A DNA stretch of 64,000 nt from Rutpela maculata (Eukaryota; Arthropoda; Insecta; Coleoptera; Cerambycidae): the NCBI GenBank assembly GCA_936432065.2, contig OW386293.2, positions 95,005,795 through 95,069,794 on the forward strand, in the 5' to 3' direction. The notes under the pieces are model-generated. The model was not told the DNA's origin and made no database searches. It saw nothing but the letters and a program-made list of their open reading frames with translations. The stretch's first letter is position 1. Each line of letters opens with the position of its first letter. The position numbers and the translations under genes are program-made. Below are positions 54,107 through 63,860 of this stretch, in pieces.

Positions 54107-56832
54107 GCCTGAACGTCCCGGTCAGGCAATTCAGCCTCTTTCACATACTTCGCCAGTCTATCCAAGTGTACGATCTTCATCTTGGACTTTTTGTTTCGTT
54201 GAATACGATAGACGACATCATTAATTCGGGTAATAACAGTATACGGTCCATCCCAAAGAGGTTGAAATTTCGGGGATCTCCATTCCTTCCGCTGTGGGTT
54301 GTACAGCCAAACCAGATCCCCCACCTTGAATCCCCCTGTACTGGCATTCTGATCATAACGAGCCTTCAAGCGGTTACTAGTTCTGTTCATCTGCTCTCGA
54401 TCATTCTTCGGCTGTTTTCGGCTTCCATTTCTGTAGTTGCTCATCGAAAATGGTTCTCCACGGTCAGCACAATTTTTACACTTGCGACACCAGGCCTCCA
54501 CATCCTGGCGACTATTAACCCAATAGAACTGTTCCCGTGCTCTACTCAATGTCTTGTTTATGCCGAAGTGTCTGCTGGACGTTCCATTATGTGCTTCCTG
54601 GAGTACTTCTGGTACACGACACCTGGGAATCACTAGACGCATGGCAACCTGCTTCCCATCTGGGCTTTCCCATGCTCTCCTCAAAAGCCCATCTACGACC
54701 GTAAGTGAATCCCATTGTGACCATAAAGCCTTCAGCCCCACTTCTTTGTTGGAAACATCCTTCCATGTTGGACGCGTTCCCTCTTCTTTTGCTCTCAACA
54801 TGGGTCCGATTTCTACATCACGCAATTGCTCTTGCCTCAGAGTTTTCTTTGACCAACTGTCTGGAAGATCGACCTTGACAGTGTTGACTTTAACCATGTT
54901 CGGCAATTTTCTCACCTGAGGGTAGCGCTTGCAATCTTCCTTGTCTGGTTTTCTGGATAATGCAGGAGTTTTGACTGCCTGCGTTGTCAACAGCCTGGTT
55001 TTCTCGCATTGGTCGTTCACTTTTGACAGAATAAATTGTTCGTTCCCAATCCTTAACATTCGCTTCCCTACGTCAACAATAAATCCATACTGTTCCATAA
55101 TGTCCAGTCCCAAAATGAAGTCATCCGTAATGTCAGCCACGATGACCCTGTGGTCGAACCTCAAATGCCCAATCTGCAAACCCAGGTCTACTTCTCCATG
55201 AACCGTAGCCCTGTCCCCCGTAGCTGTCCGGACGATCACTTCTTCATTTTGCCTCTTGGTAATCTTTATGCCCGATATAAATCCTGGCCGTACTATTGAT
55301 GACGTAGTACCTGTGTCGATGGTAAACAAACATTTTCTTCCGTTCACATATCCATGCAACAACAGACTGCTTGCGATTCTTCGAAGCTGGGAAATCTTTA
55401 TTTCTTTGGGGTCACTGCATTCCCTAGCCAGAACAACCCCCTTGGTACTGTTTTCCTGCTTCTCTTCAAGATTCACAGCATTTACTCGACTCTCCGAATT
55501 CTGCTGTCGACAGTCTCGCTTCATGTGTCCTACCTTGCCGCAGTTGTAACATGTAATACCTCCACTCGGCTTTCCTTTATTTTGTTGTTTTCTCTGCTCC
55601 CTAAGATCATCCACTTTGTTCAATAATTTGGTAAACATTTTCTGCATCTCCGTCAACAGAGGGTTCTGGTTCATTTCTGGTTGCGATTCTTCGAGAGTCA
55701 CAGCTCGCACTCTCGATCTTGGAGTATCCCTATAAGCGGCTTCTACTTCGAGTGCACGCACCAAAGCTTCGCTACTACTTTGGTGTCTCGTCAGCCTCAG
55801 AACTCGCCTGACCTCTTCGTCCCTTATACCATCTAAAAAGGCCCCCACGGCTAATTGCTCCTGGAATTCTTTAGGTGCACTCGGATACGCCAGGTGTGCC
55901 AGTCTCTCTATCGCAGCTTCAAATTCTTGTAAACTTTCCCCAGCTTTTTGCATCCGGGATTTCAGTTGAGCCTGGTATAATTGGGCAAGGTGTTGATCGC
56001 CATACCTCAAGTCTAATGCAGCTTCCAAGACTTTAAAGTCCCTTTGTTTCTCAACTGGGATGGTTTGGAGTAACTCTGAAGCTTGGCCCCTTAATGCTAG
56101 AACTAATGCCATGGCCTTTTCCTCATTATCCCAATTGTTCGCACATGCTGCTGCCTCAAACTGCCTCTTGTACGTCGTCCAGGAACTTTGGCCATCAAAA
56201 GTAGGAGGTTTTAGTCGCTGTCCTGATGATACCACCTGCTGGCTGCCTCTATCTCTCAACTGTCGTTTAAGCCGGTCTATTTCTCCTTTGACTTCTTCTT
56301 CGAACTTGTTTACTTTTTCTTTAACTTCATTTACCTCCCCTTTGACTTCGCTTACTTCCTCCTTGATTTCACTCTTTAGTTCTTCATTGGCAGAAATGAT
56401 TGCGTCCTGTTGTGTTTTTATTTGATCGCTCAGAATTTTCCTTAATTCTTCCTGGCGTTTTTCTTGTTCTTCTTTTTCTTCTTGGCGTCTTATTTCCAGA
56501 TTTTCCATCATTTTCTTTAATTCGTCTCTCTCTTCTTGACGTCTTCTTTCTTGCTCTTCTTTTTCTTCTCGACGTCGCTTTTCTTGCTCTTCCTTTTCTT
56601 CTTGGCGTCTTCTCTCTTCATCCTGACGTCGTTTTTCTCGCTCTTCCTTTTCTTCTTGGCGTCTTATTTCCTGGTCTTCCATAATTTTCTTTAATTCATC
56701 TCGCTCTTCTTGACGTTTTCTCTCCTGTTCTTCTTTGTCTTCCTGCCGTTGCTGCGCCATCATTTTTTGGAATTGTTCGAATAAGTCCTGTATTTGTTTA
56801 TCGGATGCCATACTTCTTGTTGTTACGGGCAT
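54103..56832 (-). CDS. Gag-protease-partial integrase fusion ORF of the LTR element
   Basis: An uninterrupted 909-codon frame starting MPVTTRSMASD. Residues about 25-190 are a Glu/Arg/Lys-rich coiled coil with repeated RRQEEKEEQEK units. About 205-370 is a retrotransposon Gag domain (KPPTFDG, WTTYKRQFE). CYNCGKVGHMKRDC at 428-441 is a nucleocapsid zinc knuckle. DTGTTSS at 506 is the aspartic protease active site. An integrase-type H2C2 zinc domain lies at about 748-788. The C-terminal end has a GPY-type module (WDGPYTVI, 860-867). Between protease and zinc domain the whole RT/RNase H is missing (join about 645-665). After residue about 792 the integrase core is missing. Both joins are in frame. 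Confidence 0.9.
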   Translation of the reverse strand: MPVTTRSMASDKQIQDLFEQFQKMMAQQRQEDKEEQERKRQEERDELKKIMEDQEIRRQEEKEEREKRRQDEERRRQEEKEEQEKRRREEKEEQERRRQEERDELKKMMENLEIRRQEEKEEQEKRQEELRKILSDQIKTQQDAIISANEELKSEIKEEVSEVKGEVNEVKEKVNKFEEEVKGEIDRLKRQLRDRGSQQVVSSGQRLKPPTFDGQSSWTTYKRQFEAAACANNWDNEEKAMALVLALRGQASELLQTIPVEKQRDFKVLEAALDLRYGDQHLAQLYQAQLKSRMQKAGESLQEFEAAIERLAHLAYPSAPKEFQEQLAVGAFLDGIRDEEVRRVLRLTRHQSSSEALVRALEVEAAYRDTPRSRVRAVTLEESQPEMNQNPLLTEMQKMFTKLLNKVDDLREQRKQQNKGKPSGGITCYNCGKVGHMKRDCRQQNSESRVNAVNLEEKQENSTKGVVLARECSDPKEIKISQLRRIASSLLLHGYVNGRKCLFTIDTGTTSSIVRPGFISGIKITKRQNEEVIVRTATGDRATVHGEVDLGLQIGHLRFDHRVIVADITDDFILGLDIMEQYGFIVDVGKRMLRIGNEQFILSKVNDQCEKTRLLTTQAVKTPALSRKPDKEDCKRYPQVRKLPNMVKVNTVKVDLPDSWSKKTLRQEQLRDVEIGPMLRAKEEGTRPTWKDVSNKEVGLKALWSQWDSLTVVDGLLRRAWESPDGKQVAMRLVIPRCRVPEVLQEAHNGTSSRHFGINKTLSRAREQFYWVNSRQDVEAWCRKCKNCADRGEPFSMSNYRNGSRKQPKNDREQMNRTSNRLKARYDQNASTGGFKVGDLVWLYNPQRKEWRSPKFQPLWDGPYTVITRINDVVYRIQRNKKSKMKIVHLDRLAKYVKEAELPDRDVQA

Positions 56833-57249
56833 ACGACGAAATTAAAATAAAATAAATTTAACTGTCACGTCAATATCGGTAATGGAACTTTCCAGACAAA
56901 TCTCGAAATAGCACGAAAAAGTCTTATCCAGAGTCTTTTGTCACTATCCAGTTCAGAGAATTTAATAATCTCCACTAATGTCCAAATAGAAAAGTTCTAG
57001 AAATTTTCACGCACTAAATGAGTCTTTTTCAGTGTCTCTATCACTTCTCAGTTCAAAGGATTTAATTATCACACTAATGTCCTAATAAAATGTTCTACAA
57101 TGTCTCAAAAATGCACTTAACACTATTTTCCTGTCCGAAAATAACCCTCGAACAATGTCCAGTAAATTAGTCCACTGTGTTAGCACTAAACCTCGAGAAT
57201 ACGTCTCGAACACTCCAGCACAACTTCAGAGTCCCTCTTGTCATAAAAT

Positions 57250-57267
57250 TCCGCTTTCTGACACCAA
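57250..57267 (-). promoter_or_regulatory. Primer-binding site
   Basis: Directly inside the 5' LTR the minus strand reads TTGGTGTCAGAAAGCGG. TGGTGTCAG fits the 3' end of a tRNA ending CTGACACCA, as tRNA-Leu does; the exact tRNA is an inference. Confidence 0.65.
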
Positions 57268-57268
57268 T

Positions 57269-57699
57269 TGTAACGTGTTTCCACCCTTAGGAAACTACCC
57301 CTTGCAAAATCCGTGGGTTCCAAAAATTATAACAAGAGATTGTCCACTAACACACTTTATTAAATATTTACTGGATACTTCACAATACTATTGTTAATTT
57401 AAATACACTTTACTGACTAAAAATCACAACTCTTAACCTCACTTTCTATACTTTCTCAACTACTGAACTACTCGCCGAGAATGCGGTTGGTCTTTTATAC
57501 CTAAAAATGACAGATCTCGATTGTTCTGTGATGACGCCACCATTCTCTAGAGAATTCCAGATGTCACTTTGGAATCTTCTGGTAGGTTCTTTTTCGAGTA
57601 GGTGCAAATACACTACATTCATTCAGACATTCGATCTGTTGAAGTCTGCCTACTTTTTAGTAACATAACCTTAAATTTTAAGGGGTGCAACATATTACA
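57269..57699 (-). repeat. 5' LTR
   Basis: 431 bp, the 5' LTR of the minus-strand element; it should contain the promoter and the start of the genomic RNA. Followed, reading the minus strand, by the primer-binding site near 57250-57267. Confidence 0.95.
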
Positions 57700-57909
57700 A
57701 TATAGATATAGAACTTTTTGATAGTTTTGTGCAAGTCATTTTTTGCTATAAGTAAATATTTAAGATAAAAATTATCAGTAAAAAAACATTTTTTTTATGA
57801 AAAATACTTATTCCAAAAATTGCTAATAATACTTAATGTTTAAATAAAATAATTTTCAAAATTTATACAGCAAGTATTGCTGGTATTTAATTTATTCAAT
57901 TTCTTAAAA

Positions 57910-58265
57910 AATGTCCCCTGTCTCAACCATTTGCACCAATTTGTAGATTTGTCTGTATGTCGTTGACGTCATTCAATAGTTCCTCCAAGTTATCATTTAT
58001 ATCAGTTAGATTGGTATTGTCAGCAAATAGAATAGATTTTATTTTGCCTGCTGAATTGGGGAGGTCATTTATATATTAGGAATAAAATTGGGCCTAAAAT
58101 GGACCTTGAGGAACACCATGTTTCACCGAGGGTAGGTTGGATTTAGTTCTATTGTAATTGACGTACTGTAGACGATTGGACAGGTATGACTTTAAAAATA
58201 ATATACTTTCTACAGAGAACGCGTAATATTCTAGTTTATTAAGTCTGTCATGCGACACTTATGTA
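57910..58265 (-). mobile_element. LINE reverse transcriptase fragment
   Basis: The minus frame reads LNKLEYYAFSVESILFLKSY, SNRLQYVNYNRTKSNLPSV, KHGVPQG, YINDLPNSAGKIKSILFADN and LEELLNDVNDIQTNLQI. These are the RT palm blocks of a Jockey-type LINE; the catalytic motif reads FADN. Two stops in the middle; inactive. Confidence 0.8.
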
Positions 58266-58680
58266 CTATAGTGGTCCCAATATGTCAAATGTTGCCCCCA
58301 TCACTCCTAAACTAACGTCACAGTTTTACTACAATTACATGGTGCCATGGTTATTACATACAATATTTAATGAAACTATTCATATTGAAAAACACACTAA
58401 TTAAACTTTACCTAAATATAAAATTTTAGCTAATTAAATCAAACTAAAACAAAATCGGCTAACGGTAAGATCAAAATGACAATGTGATACAAGGTAAGCC
58501 GAGTGATTCGAAGCAATATGTTGCAATATACCATGCTAACAAAGTTGTAGTGCAATACCAACTATACTTAGAGCATAATGCGTTGACTCACATTACTTCA
58601 CTGTCAACACTTATGCTCAATATTGTATACGGAATTCGCACATTGATTTAATTTTATGTTGGTTCTTCATGATATCAGCA
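58266..58680. other. Intron spacer
   Basis: Nothing recognised. Confidence 0.4.
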
Positions 58681-58682
58681 TA

Positions 58683-59161
58683 CTGGGTGAATTTGAAATA
58701 CACGTAAATATTTTGAAACTGTTAAGCACTATGATTCCCAAAAATTCTTAAAAATAGTCACTTGTAAAATATATGAAAAATAAGAAAGAAAAAAATTATT
58801 CAATTTTGATCTAAAATATCTACGACGCTCATCAATACACGTGAACTTTCTTATGCCCAGCTGATCGTGTGAAGGCTAACGCAGTTCGGTCATTGCACTG
58901 TGGAATGTGTCACAGACCAGTGGCCCAATGCAAGGTAGTAAAGCGTTTGGCTATAGGGACTCCAATAACGGCAGTGTTTTGAGCTTGGTTTTTATTTAAC
59001 ACATTCGATGTGTATAGGCATAGATCCGTGTCACGTTGTTTCGTTTTAATCATTTTTATTTTTTACATTTTCTTAGATTTTAGTGTTTCAGTATTAATTC
59101 ATTAAGTAAACTATACTGAATTACAGGTTTAAATATTCATGTGTATTTCCAATTCACCCTG
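58683..59161. mobile_element. Tc1/mariner-type MITE with TA duplication
   Basis: The left end CTGGGTGAATTTGAAATACAC and the inverse of the right end CAGGGTGAATTGGAAATACAC match for about 30 bp. TA lies outside both ends (58681-58682, 59162-59163). 479 bp without transposase. It ends about 170 bp before the ATP8B exon at 59330. Confidence 0.8.
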
Positions 59162-59329
59162 TATCTGCTGTGATGACGTGTAAATGGTCGATATATTGGA
59201 AGCATTACAGTCTCGATAATTAATAAACTTTTTGAACTCTGTACACATTGTGAATACATCGTATTCTAAATTCTATCATAATATAAAGTGTGAGCATATT
59301 TCTTACTCCTCTTGTTCTTAATGTTACAG

Positions 59330-59553
59330 CTGCACATATTGGTGTTGGTATTTCCGGCCAGGAGGGGATGCAAGCGGTACTTGCCTCGGACTACTCGATA
59401 GCCCAATTCCGGTTCCTTGAAAGGCTCCTCCTAGTACACGGTAGATGGTCCTATTACCGCATGTGCAGTTTTCTGAGATACTTTTTTAACAAGAACTTTG
59501 CTTTTACCCTGTGCCACTTTTGGTATGCATTTTTTTGTGGGTTCAGCGCTCAG
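59330..59553 (+). CDS. ATP8B: ATP8B exon, hinge and TM5
   Basis: Follows AATGTTACAG and encodes AAHIGVGISGQEGMQAVLASDYS, the conserved end of the P domain. It then runs through LLLVHGRWSYYRMC to TM5 (FAFTLCHFWYAFFCGFSAQ). The FSAQ end is shared by ATP8A/8B proteins. Phase 0 at the donor CAG|GTAAGT. The next intron is 57 bp. Confidence 0.96.
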
Positions 59554-59610
59554 GTAAGTTGGACTTGTCACCATTCTGACGTACCTTATGATTTTTTCTT
59601 TCTTTTGCAG

Positions 59611-59836
59611 ACTGTGTTTGACCCAATGTATATATCCATATACAATCTTTTTTATACGTCTTTACCTGTACTCGGCGTTGGCATCTTTGATCAGGACGTC
59701 AATGATAAGAACAGTGTTTTATATCCGCAGTTGTACAGGCCGGGCCACTACAACCTGTTTTTTAATAAAAAGGAATTTTTTCGAAGCGCCCTGCAGGGGT
59801 GCTTTGTATCAACCGTACTATTCTTCATTCCATTCG
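59611..59836 (+). CDS. ATP8B: ATP8B exon, TM6 and start of TM7
   Basis: Encodes TVFDPMYISIYNLFYTSLPVL (TM6), then GIFDQDVNDKNSVLYPQLY and the GHYNLFFNKKEFF loop typical of class-1 P4-ATPases, ending in TM7 with FFIPF. One base of the glycine codon is left before GTAAGT. The next intron is 56 bp. Confidence 0.95.
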
Positions 59837-59892
59837 GTAAGTCACGTGAATAGTCGGTTAACATGGATTTATTAATCATTTTTATCTTGTAG

Positions 59893-59996
59893 GTACCTAT
59901 TATGATGCTGTGAGTCCAGGTGGACAGGGATTGTCAGATTATATGCTGTTCTGCAGTGCCACTGCAGCCATGCTGGTTATCGTTAACACGGCCCAG
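59893..59996 (+). CDS. ATP8B: ATP8B exon, lumenal loop and TM8
   Basis: A short exon of about 35 codons, too short for a long ORF search, found by splice logic. It completes PFG and reads TYYDAVSPGGQGLSDYMLF, then a hydrophobic helix (TAAMLVIVNTAQ, TM8). Acceptor TTGTAG, donor CAG|GTAAGA, phase 0. Both neighbours match in frame and in family order. Confidence 0.93.
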
Positions 59997-60805
59997 GTAA
60001 GAAACATTTAAAAAAAATTATTTGTGATATGAATGAATTTTGGCCTATGTATTTTTTTTACCGAACGAATGTTAAAAGAAACCAAACATTTTTCACGGGA
60101 AGTTGATTACTAACATGTTCACCACCATCTCAGCCAACATAACCGAAATGGCGTACAGGGAACTTTGTCACAACAATGCAATTTGTGTAGTAGATTTTAC
60201 GTAATTGGTAGGAAGTTTGGCATGGTGACAAATGTAAAGAAAATACACATGGCAGTGAACGTATTAATAACAGAATATGCTATGCTAGCAAATACCTAAA
60301 TTAGGTAAAAGCGTTTTTTGGGAATCCCCAATATCCATGAATATGTTTAAAATAAATGTAAAAAAACTTTTTAAGGTTCTTGTATACTGATAAAAGCAAA
60401 TCTAGCGGTGGATTTAACAAATTAAAACGTGATAGAGATAGAGTAAAAAGATTTAGCAACAGGTATTAAATAAGTTAATATTTGAAGTCTGCTCAAGGCT
60501 GGAGTTATCCTAGTGTTTTCATATAGTAAATTATTCGGCGGATTGTGGAGGTTGTTAACAGGATACCGAATTTTAGTTATAATGTGTAGCAAAGAGGTTT
60601 TGGCAACTTTTAAGTTGTTTAGTACCGGCCCACTAACAATAATTGTATTTTCCAACATTCCAAAAAAAAAAAAAGGAATGACTAATTTATATAGATTTAC
60701 TTAAATTATGAAAAATGTAATGCTTAGAGGATTGATTTCAAATTGAACCATTTGGTTTGAACTTTCTAATTAAACACCTTTGTAATTTAAACTTTTGATT
60801 TTCAG

Positions 60806-61390
60806 ATTGCGATGGATACATCATACTGGACAGTTTTCAACCACATCATGATATGGGGATCTCTAGCATTTTATTTTATAGCTGACAACTTCTACAACTA
60901 CGTAATCGGTGGTGTCTATGTAGGCTCTCTAACGAAGGCCATGACTGAGGCCAATTTTTGGTTCACGACCGTTTTAGTCGTAATAATTTCCGTCATGCCT
61001 GTGTTAGCATGGAGGTTCTATTTTGTGGACGTATTCCCCACTCTTTCCGATAGAGTGAGACTGAAGCAGAGGATGGCACAAGTGCGGTCCAGGCAGAGCC
61101 AGGATGTACTCCGGACGCCGTCTGCGAGAAGAGCGAGGAGGTCCATTCGTTCGGGTTACGCGTTTGCGCACCAGGAAGGTTTCGGCCGGCTTATTACCTC
61201 CGGGAAAATCATGCGAAAGTTGCCAAATCCTGAATTTAACATACCTAATATTATTAATAAGTTAAATATGAACTCTGGTAGTAGTAATGCAGGCCATAAG
61301 AATCACGCGAGCACCACCCCACATTCACAAGACGGCAGTAGTAGCGGTACGCGGGCGCCTATGCAGGATTTGGACACCATTAACTTGTGA
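60806..61390 (+). CDS. ATP8B: ATP8B terminal exon, TM9-TM10 and C-terminal tail
   Basis: Begins IAMDTSYWTVFNH after TTTTCAG. TM9 is IMIWGSLAFYFIADNF and TM10 is FWFTTVLVVIISVMPVLAWRF. The cytosolic tail is basic (VRSRQSQDVLRTPSARRARR) and then carries GYAFAHQEGFGRLITSGKIMR, the box that marks the ATP8B branch; in related flippases the C-terminus is autoinhibitory. The last 60 residues are Ser/Asn/Thr rich. The stop is TGA at 61388-61390. Confidence 0.95.
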   Translation: MAMDTSYWTVFNHIMIWGSLAFYFIADNFYNYVIGGVYVGSLTKAMTEANFWFTTVLVVIISVMPVLAWRFYFVDVFPTLSDRVRLKQRMAQVRSRQSQDVLRTPSARRARRSIRSGYAFAHQEGFGRLITSGKIMRKLPNPEFNIPNIINKLNMNSGSSNAGHKNHASTTPHSQDGSSSGTRAPMQDLDTINL

Positions 61391-61770
61391 GAATAGTGAC
61401 ATTTTTGCTACTTAAGCTTTATAAACAGTTCTTTTAGTTAATTCTTGTAAGATATGCACATGTTATGAACTTCTTCAGTTGTTATATGAAATTTTGTAAA
61501 AATATTGTTAAAATTTCACAAAGGAAAACAAAAATCGAAACGTTCATTTGCTACTCTAAGTATTTGCTATGTGATTTTTCACTTAACGATAGGTATATGT
61601 ACAGTATAAACTTGTTTTACGTTATTAGACTTTAAATGTTAAGCTGCTACTAGTCAAACAAAGTATGTTTAATGTTATATAAAAAAAGTATTTCTTTATT
61701 ACCAAGTTATTTAAAAATATATGCTTTTCGTTTTTTATTATGAAATAAATTTATTTTTTCTGTAAGGGGT
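61391..61770 (+). promoter_or_regulatory. ATP8B: 3' untranslated region and poly(A) signal of ATP8B
   Basis: The sequence after the stop is AT-rich and without ORFs. An AATAAA hexamer at 61744-61749, followed by a T/GT-rich stretch, is the best polyadenylation signal and would give a 3' UTR of about 375 bp. The exact cleavage site cannot be read from sequence. Confidence 0.55.
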
Positions 61771-62802
61771 GTTTTATTTTTGATATAAGTAGATACTTTG
61801 AACCAAAGAACCTCGAACGCTTGTTCATCAAGCCAGAGACGGATCAAAGGCAAATTAGTTGGGAATAGACGATTTTACTAACTATTTTAATATAGTCCAC
61901 CAATGTACCAATAAAGATCAATATGAGATCCAAAATCCATTATCGTTTTTTATTAACAAAAAAAGAACATTTTTAACATATTGTAAATTCAACTATAACG
62001 TTAAATTTTAGTCACTATAGATTCACGCGACCTACGTTACTGCCCGAGCTTGAGGCTCTTGGGTGTAGTAGGTACGAGATTGCAGACTGGCAGATTACTA
62101 ATTACTCTTACCTTATTAGTTGCTCTCTACAGGGTGTAATCAGTTTCATGTCATTAAAAAAAACTAGTAATGGGGGCCGACTAGACAAACAAAAAACCTG
62201 TATGACTTTTTCCCCTAGGGACACTGAAAAAAACTGACCTAGGTCAACAATTTAAATATTAGGGTAGGAAACATTTGAGAACCACTGCCTTTTTGGGTCA
62301 ATGTACGTGTACTAGGTATAATTCTACAACTTTTAAATTGTCATAAAAAAGTGCAAAGATTACCGCGTGGCGGTTCAAAGCAAAGAAAGGCGGCAACTTT
62401 GATGAACGCCTCAACTGAACCAAATTATAAAAATGTAAGTACCTCGTTATCTCTTTTTGCAGAACTGCAAGTAATTCATAGGCGTAGAAGAGGTTTAACA
62501 CAGCATTTCTTTACATGTGTGTTTTTTTAATTTAGAAAATATCGGAGCTTTTATTGTTGTTTATAATTTATCAGATGTAAATGTGATTAAATTATTAACA
62601 TTTGTAACCTAAATGAATGTTCTGGGTTAAGCTTAAAAAACGAGTAATTATTTCATGACATTGGGAAAGATACGATAACAGAAAACAATTATGTGTATTT
62701 TAAGTTAGGAAAAAAATCTGATTTATTTAACGAATTGCCAATCAGGAATCGTAAACTAAAATATTCAATAAATCTAGAACTTGCCAATAAATTATTTTTG
62801 AT
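61771..62802. other. Intergenic, downstream of ATP8B
   Basis: No gene seen. TACAGGGTGTAATCAG at about 62128 looks like a mariner-type terminus; it may or may not belong to the transposase remnant that follows. Confidence 0.4.
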
Positions 62803-63860
62803 TTACATAAATTGTTCGAAATAGCCTCCGTCTGCATCAATACACTTTTCGGCACGCCGAACTAAGGACATACGCACTCCGTTCAACACATTTGGTAAAT
62901 TAGGATCATTTTTTATGGTTTTTATGCACATTAAAATACGTTGCTGCAATTGTTCCAAAGTGTCAATTGGTAAACTAGAGATTTAAGATGGCCCCAAAAA
63001 TAAAAATCCATCGGATTTAAGTCGGGTGACCTAGCAGGCCATGGTACTGGTCCGCCACGCCCAATCCATCGTTGAGGAAACTCCGTGTTTAAAAAATTTC
63101 GAATAGCCAGACTAAAATGAACTGGCGCGCCATCATGCATATTCCACATTCTTCTGCACCTTGCCAAAGGTACATCTTCCAACAAATTTGGCAATGTTTG
63201 TTGTAAAAAGTTTAAGTATACATCACCATTTAATCTAGCGGGTAATTCTATAGGTCCAATTATTTCATTATTGCAAATTCCTGCCCACAAATTAATGCTG
63301 AACTGTCGTTGAAAATGCACCCTTCTTATTACATGTGGGTTTTTCGTCGGCCCAATAGTGCATATTTTTAAAATTAAACACCACTCCTGGTAAAACACGA
63401 CTCATCGGAGAAACAGAGAAAGTTTAAAAAATCCTCATTTCCACCTATAAAATTCCATTCGCCCTGCATAATCTTGAGGTTCTAGAGCTTGCACACGTTG
63501 ATAGTGACAGGGGTGTAAGTTCATATCTCTCAAAGTCCTCCACACCACAAAATGGGATACTCCCACAAGGTTCGCGATATCACGAGTGCTTAAAGTTGTA
63601 TCCTCTTCTACTAGTTCCAAAACTTGAACCTCCGCTTCAATTACCCTGTCTTCGCGTTGTGGACCTCGTTCTCCTCCATGTCCATCAAGACGGCCTGTTT
63701 CCCGAAGACGCTGAGCAATGCTTACAAATGTACGTGCACAAGGATGACGTCGATTAGGGAATCTTAAACGATAAAGCTGTTCCGCAGCTGCTGCATTTCC
63801 ACGACATTCTCCATACATCAAGTGCATATCCGCGAGGTCTGGGTAAGTGTAATCTCCCAT
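62803..63860 (-). pseudogene. Mariner-superfamily transposase pseudogene (DD41D spacing)
   Basis: The minus-strand start MGDYTYPDLADMHLMYG at 63860 leads into a helix-turn-helix region (STRDIANLVGVSHFVVWRTL). The catalytic core reads FSDESCFTRSG, MHDGAPVHFS and SPDLNPMDFYFWGH, with 41 residues between the second and third aspartates by my count. The end is RRAEKCIDADGGYFEQFM with stop at 62803. Three single-base shifts fall close together near 63440, 63385 and 63345, and another near 62960. All three catalytic aspartates survive. About 350 codons, the normal length. The 5' terminus probably lies beyond the window. Confidence 0.85.

Larger units (their letters stand above)
53661..57699 (-). 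mobile_element. Ty3/gypsy-type LTR retrotransposon, internally deleted
   Basis: Two 431-bp LTRs that look identical (53661-54091 and 57269-57699) bound a 3.2-kb interior. ATAT lies outside both ends, a 4-bp target duplication. On the minus strand each LTR starts TGTAATATG and ends ACGTTACA. The interior has one long ORF (54103-56832) that lacks RT, RNase H and the integrase core. Identical LTRs imply a very recent insertion, within the 7.8-kb intron before the exon at 59330. It would need enzymes from an intact relative. Confidence 0.95.
12515..61390 (+). other. ATP8B: Gene span: ATP8B-type phospholipid flippase, 5' end missing
   Basis: Thirteen exons joined by GT-AG introns give one open frame of about 1248 residues. 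The product is a P4-type ATPase, which uses ATP to move phospholipid from the outer to the inner leaflet of plasma or Golgi/endosomal membranes; family members usually need a CDC50/TMEM30 partner. Visible hallmarks in order: ten membrane segments, the A-domain DGETN motif, PISL in TM4, the phosphorylation motif DKTGTLT, KGAD in the nucleotide domain, TGD, and GDGAND. The C-terminal GYAFAHQEGFG box is typical of ATP8B (class 1b) rather than ATP8A. The N-terminus before IHANDR is absent; it is probably in an exon upstream of the window. Introns range from 56 bp to about 16 kb. Confidence 0.9.

Noticed and set aside
54166..56684. Several plus-strand frames of 90-156 codons
   Set aside because: They are antisense shadows of the retrotransposon ORF, whose domains are clear on the minus strand.
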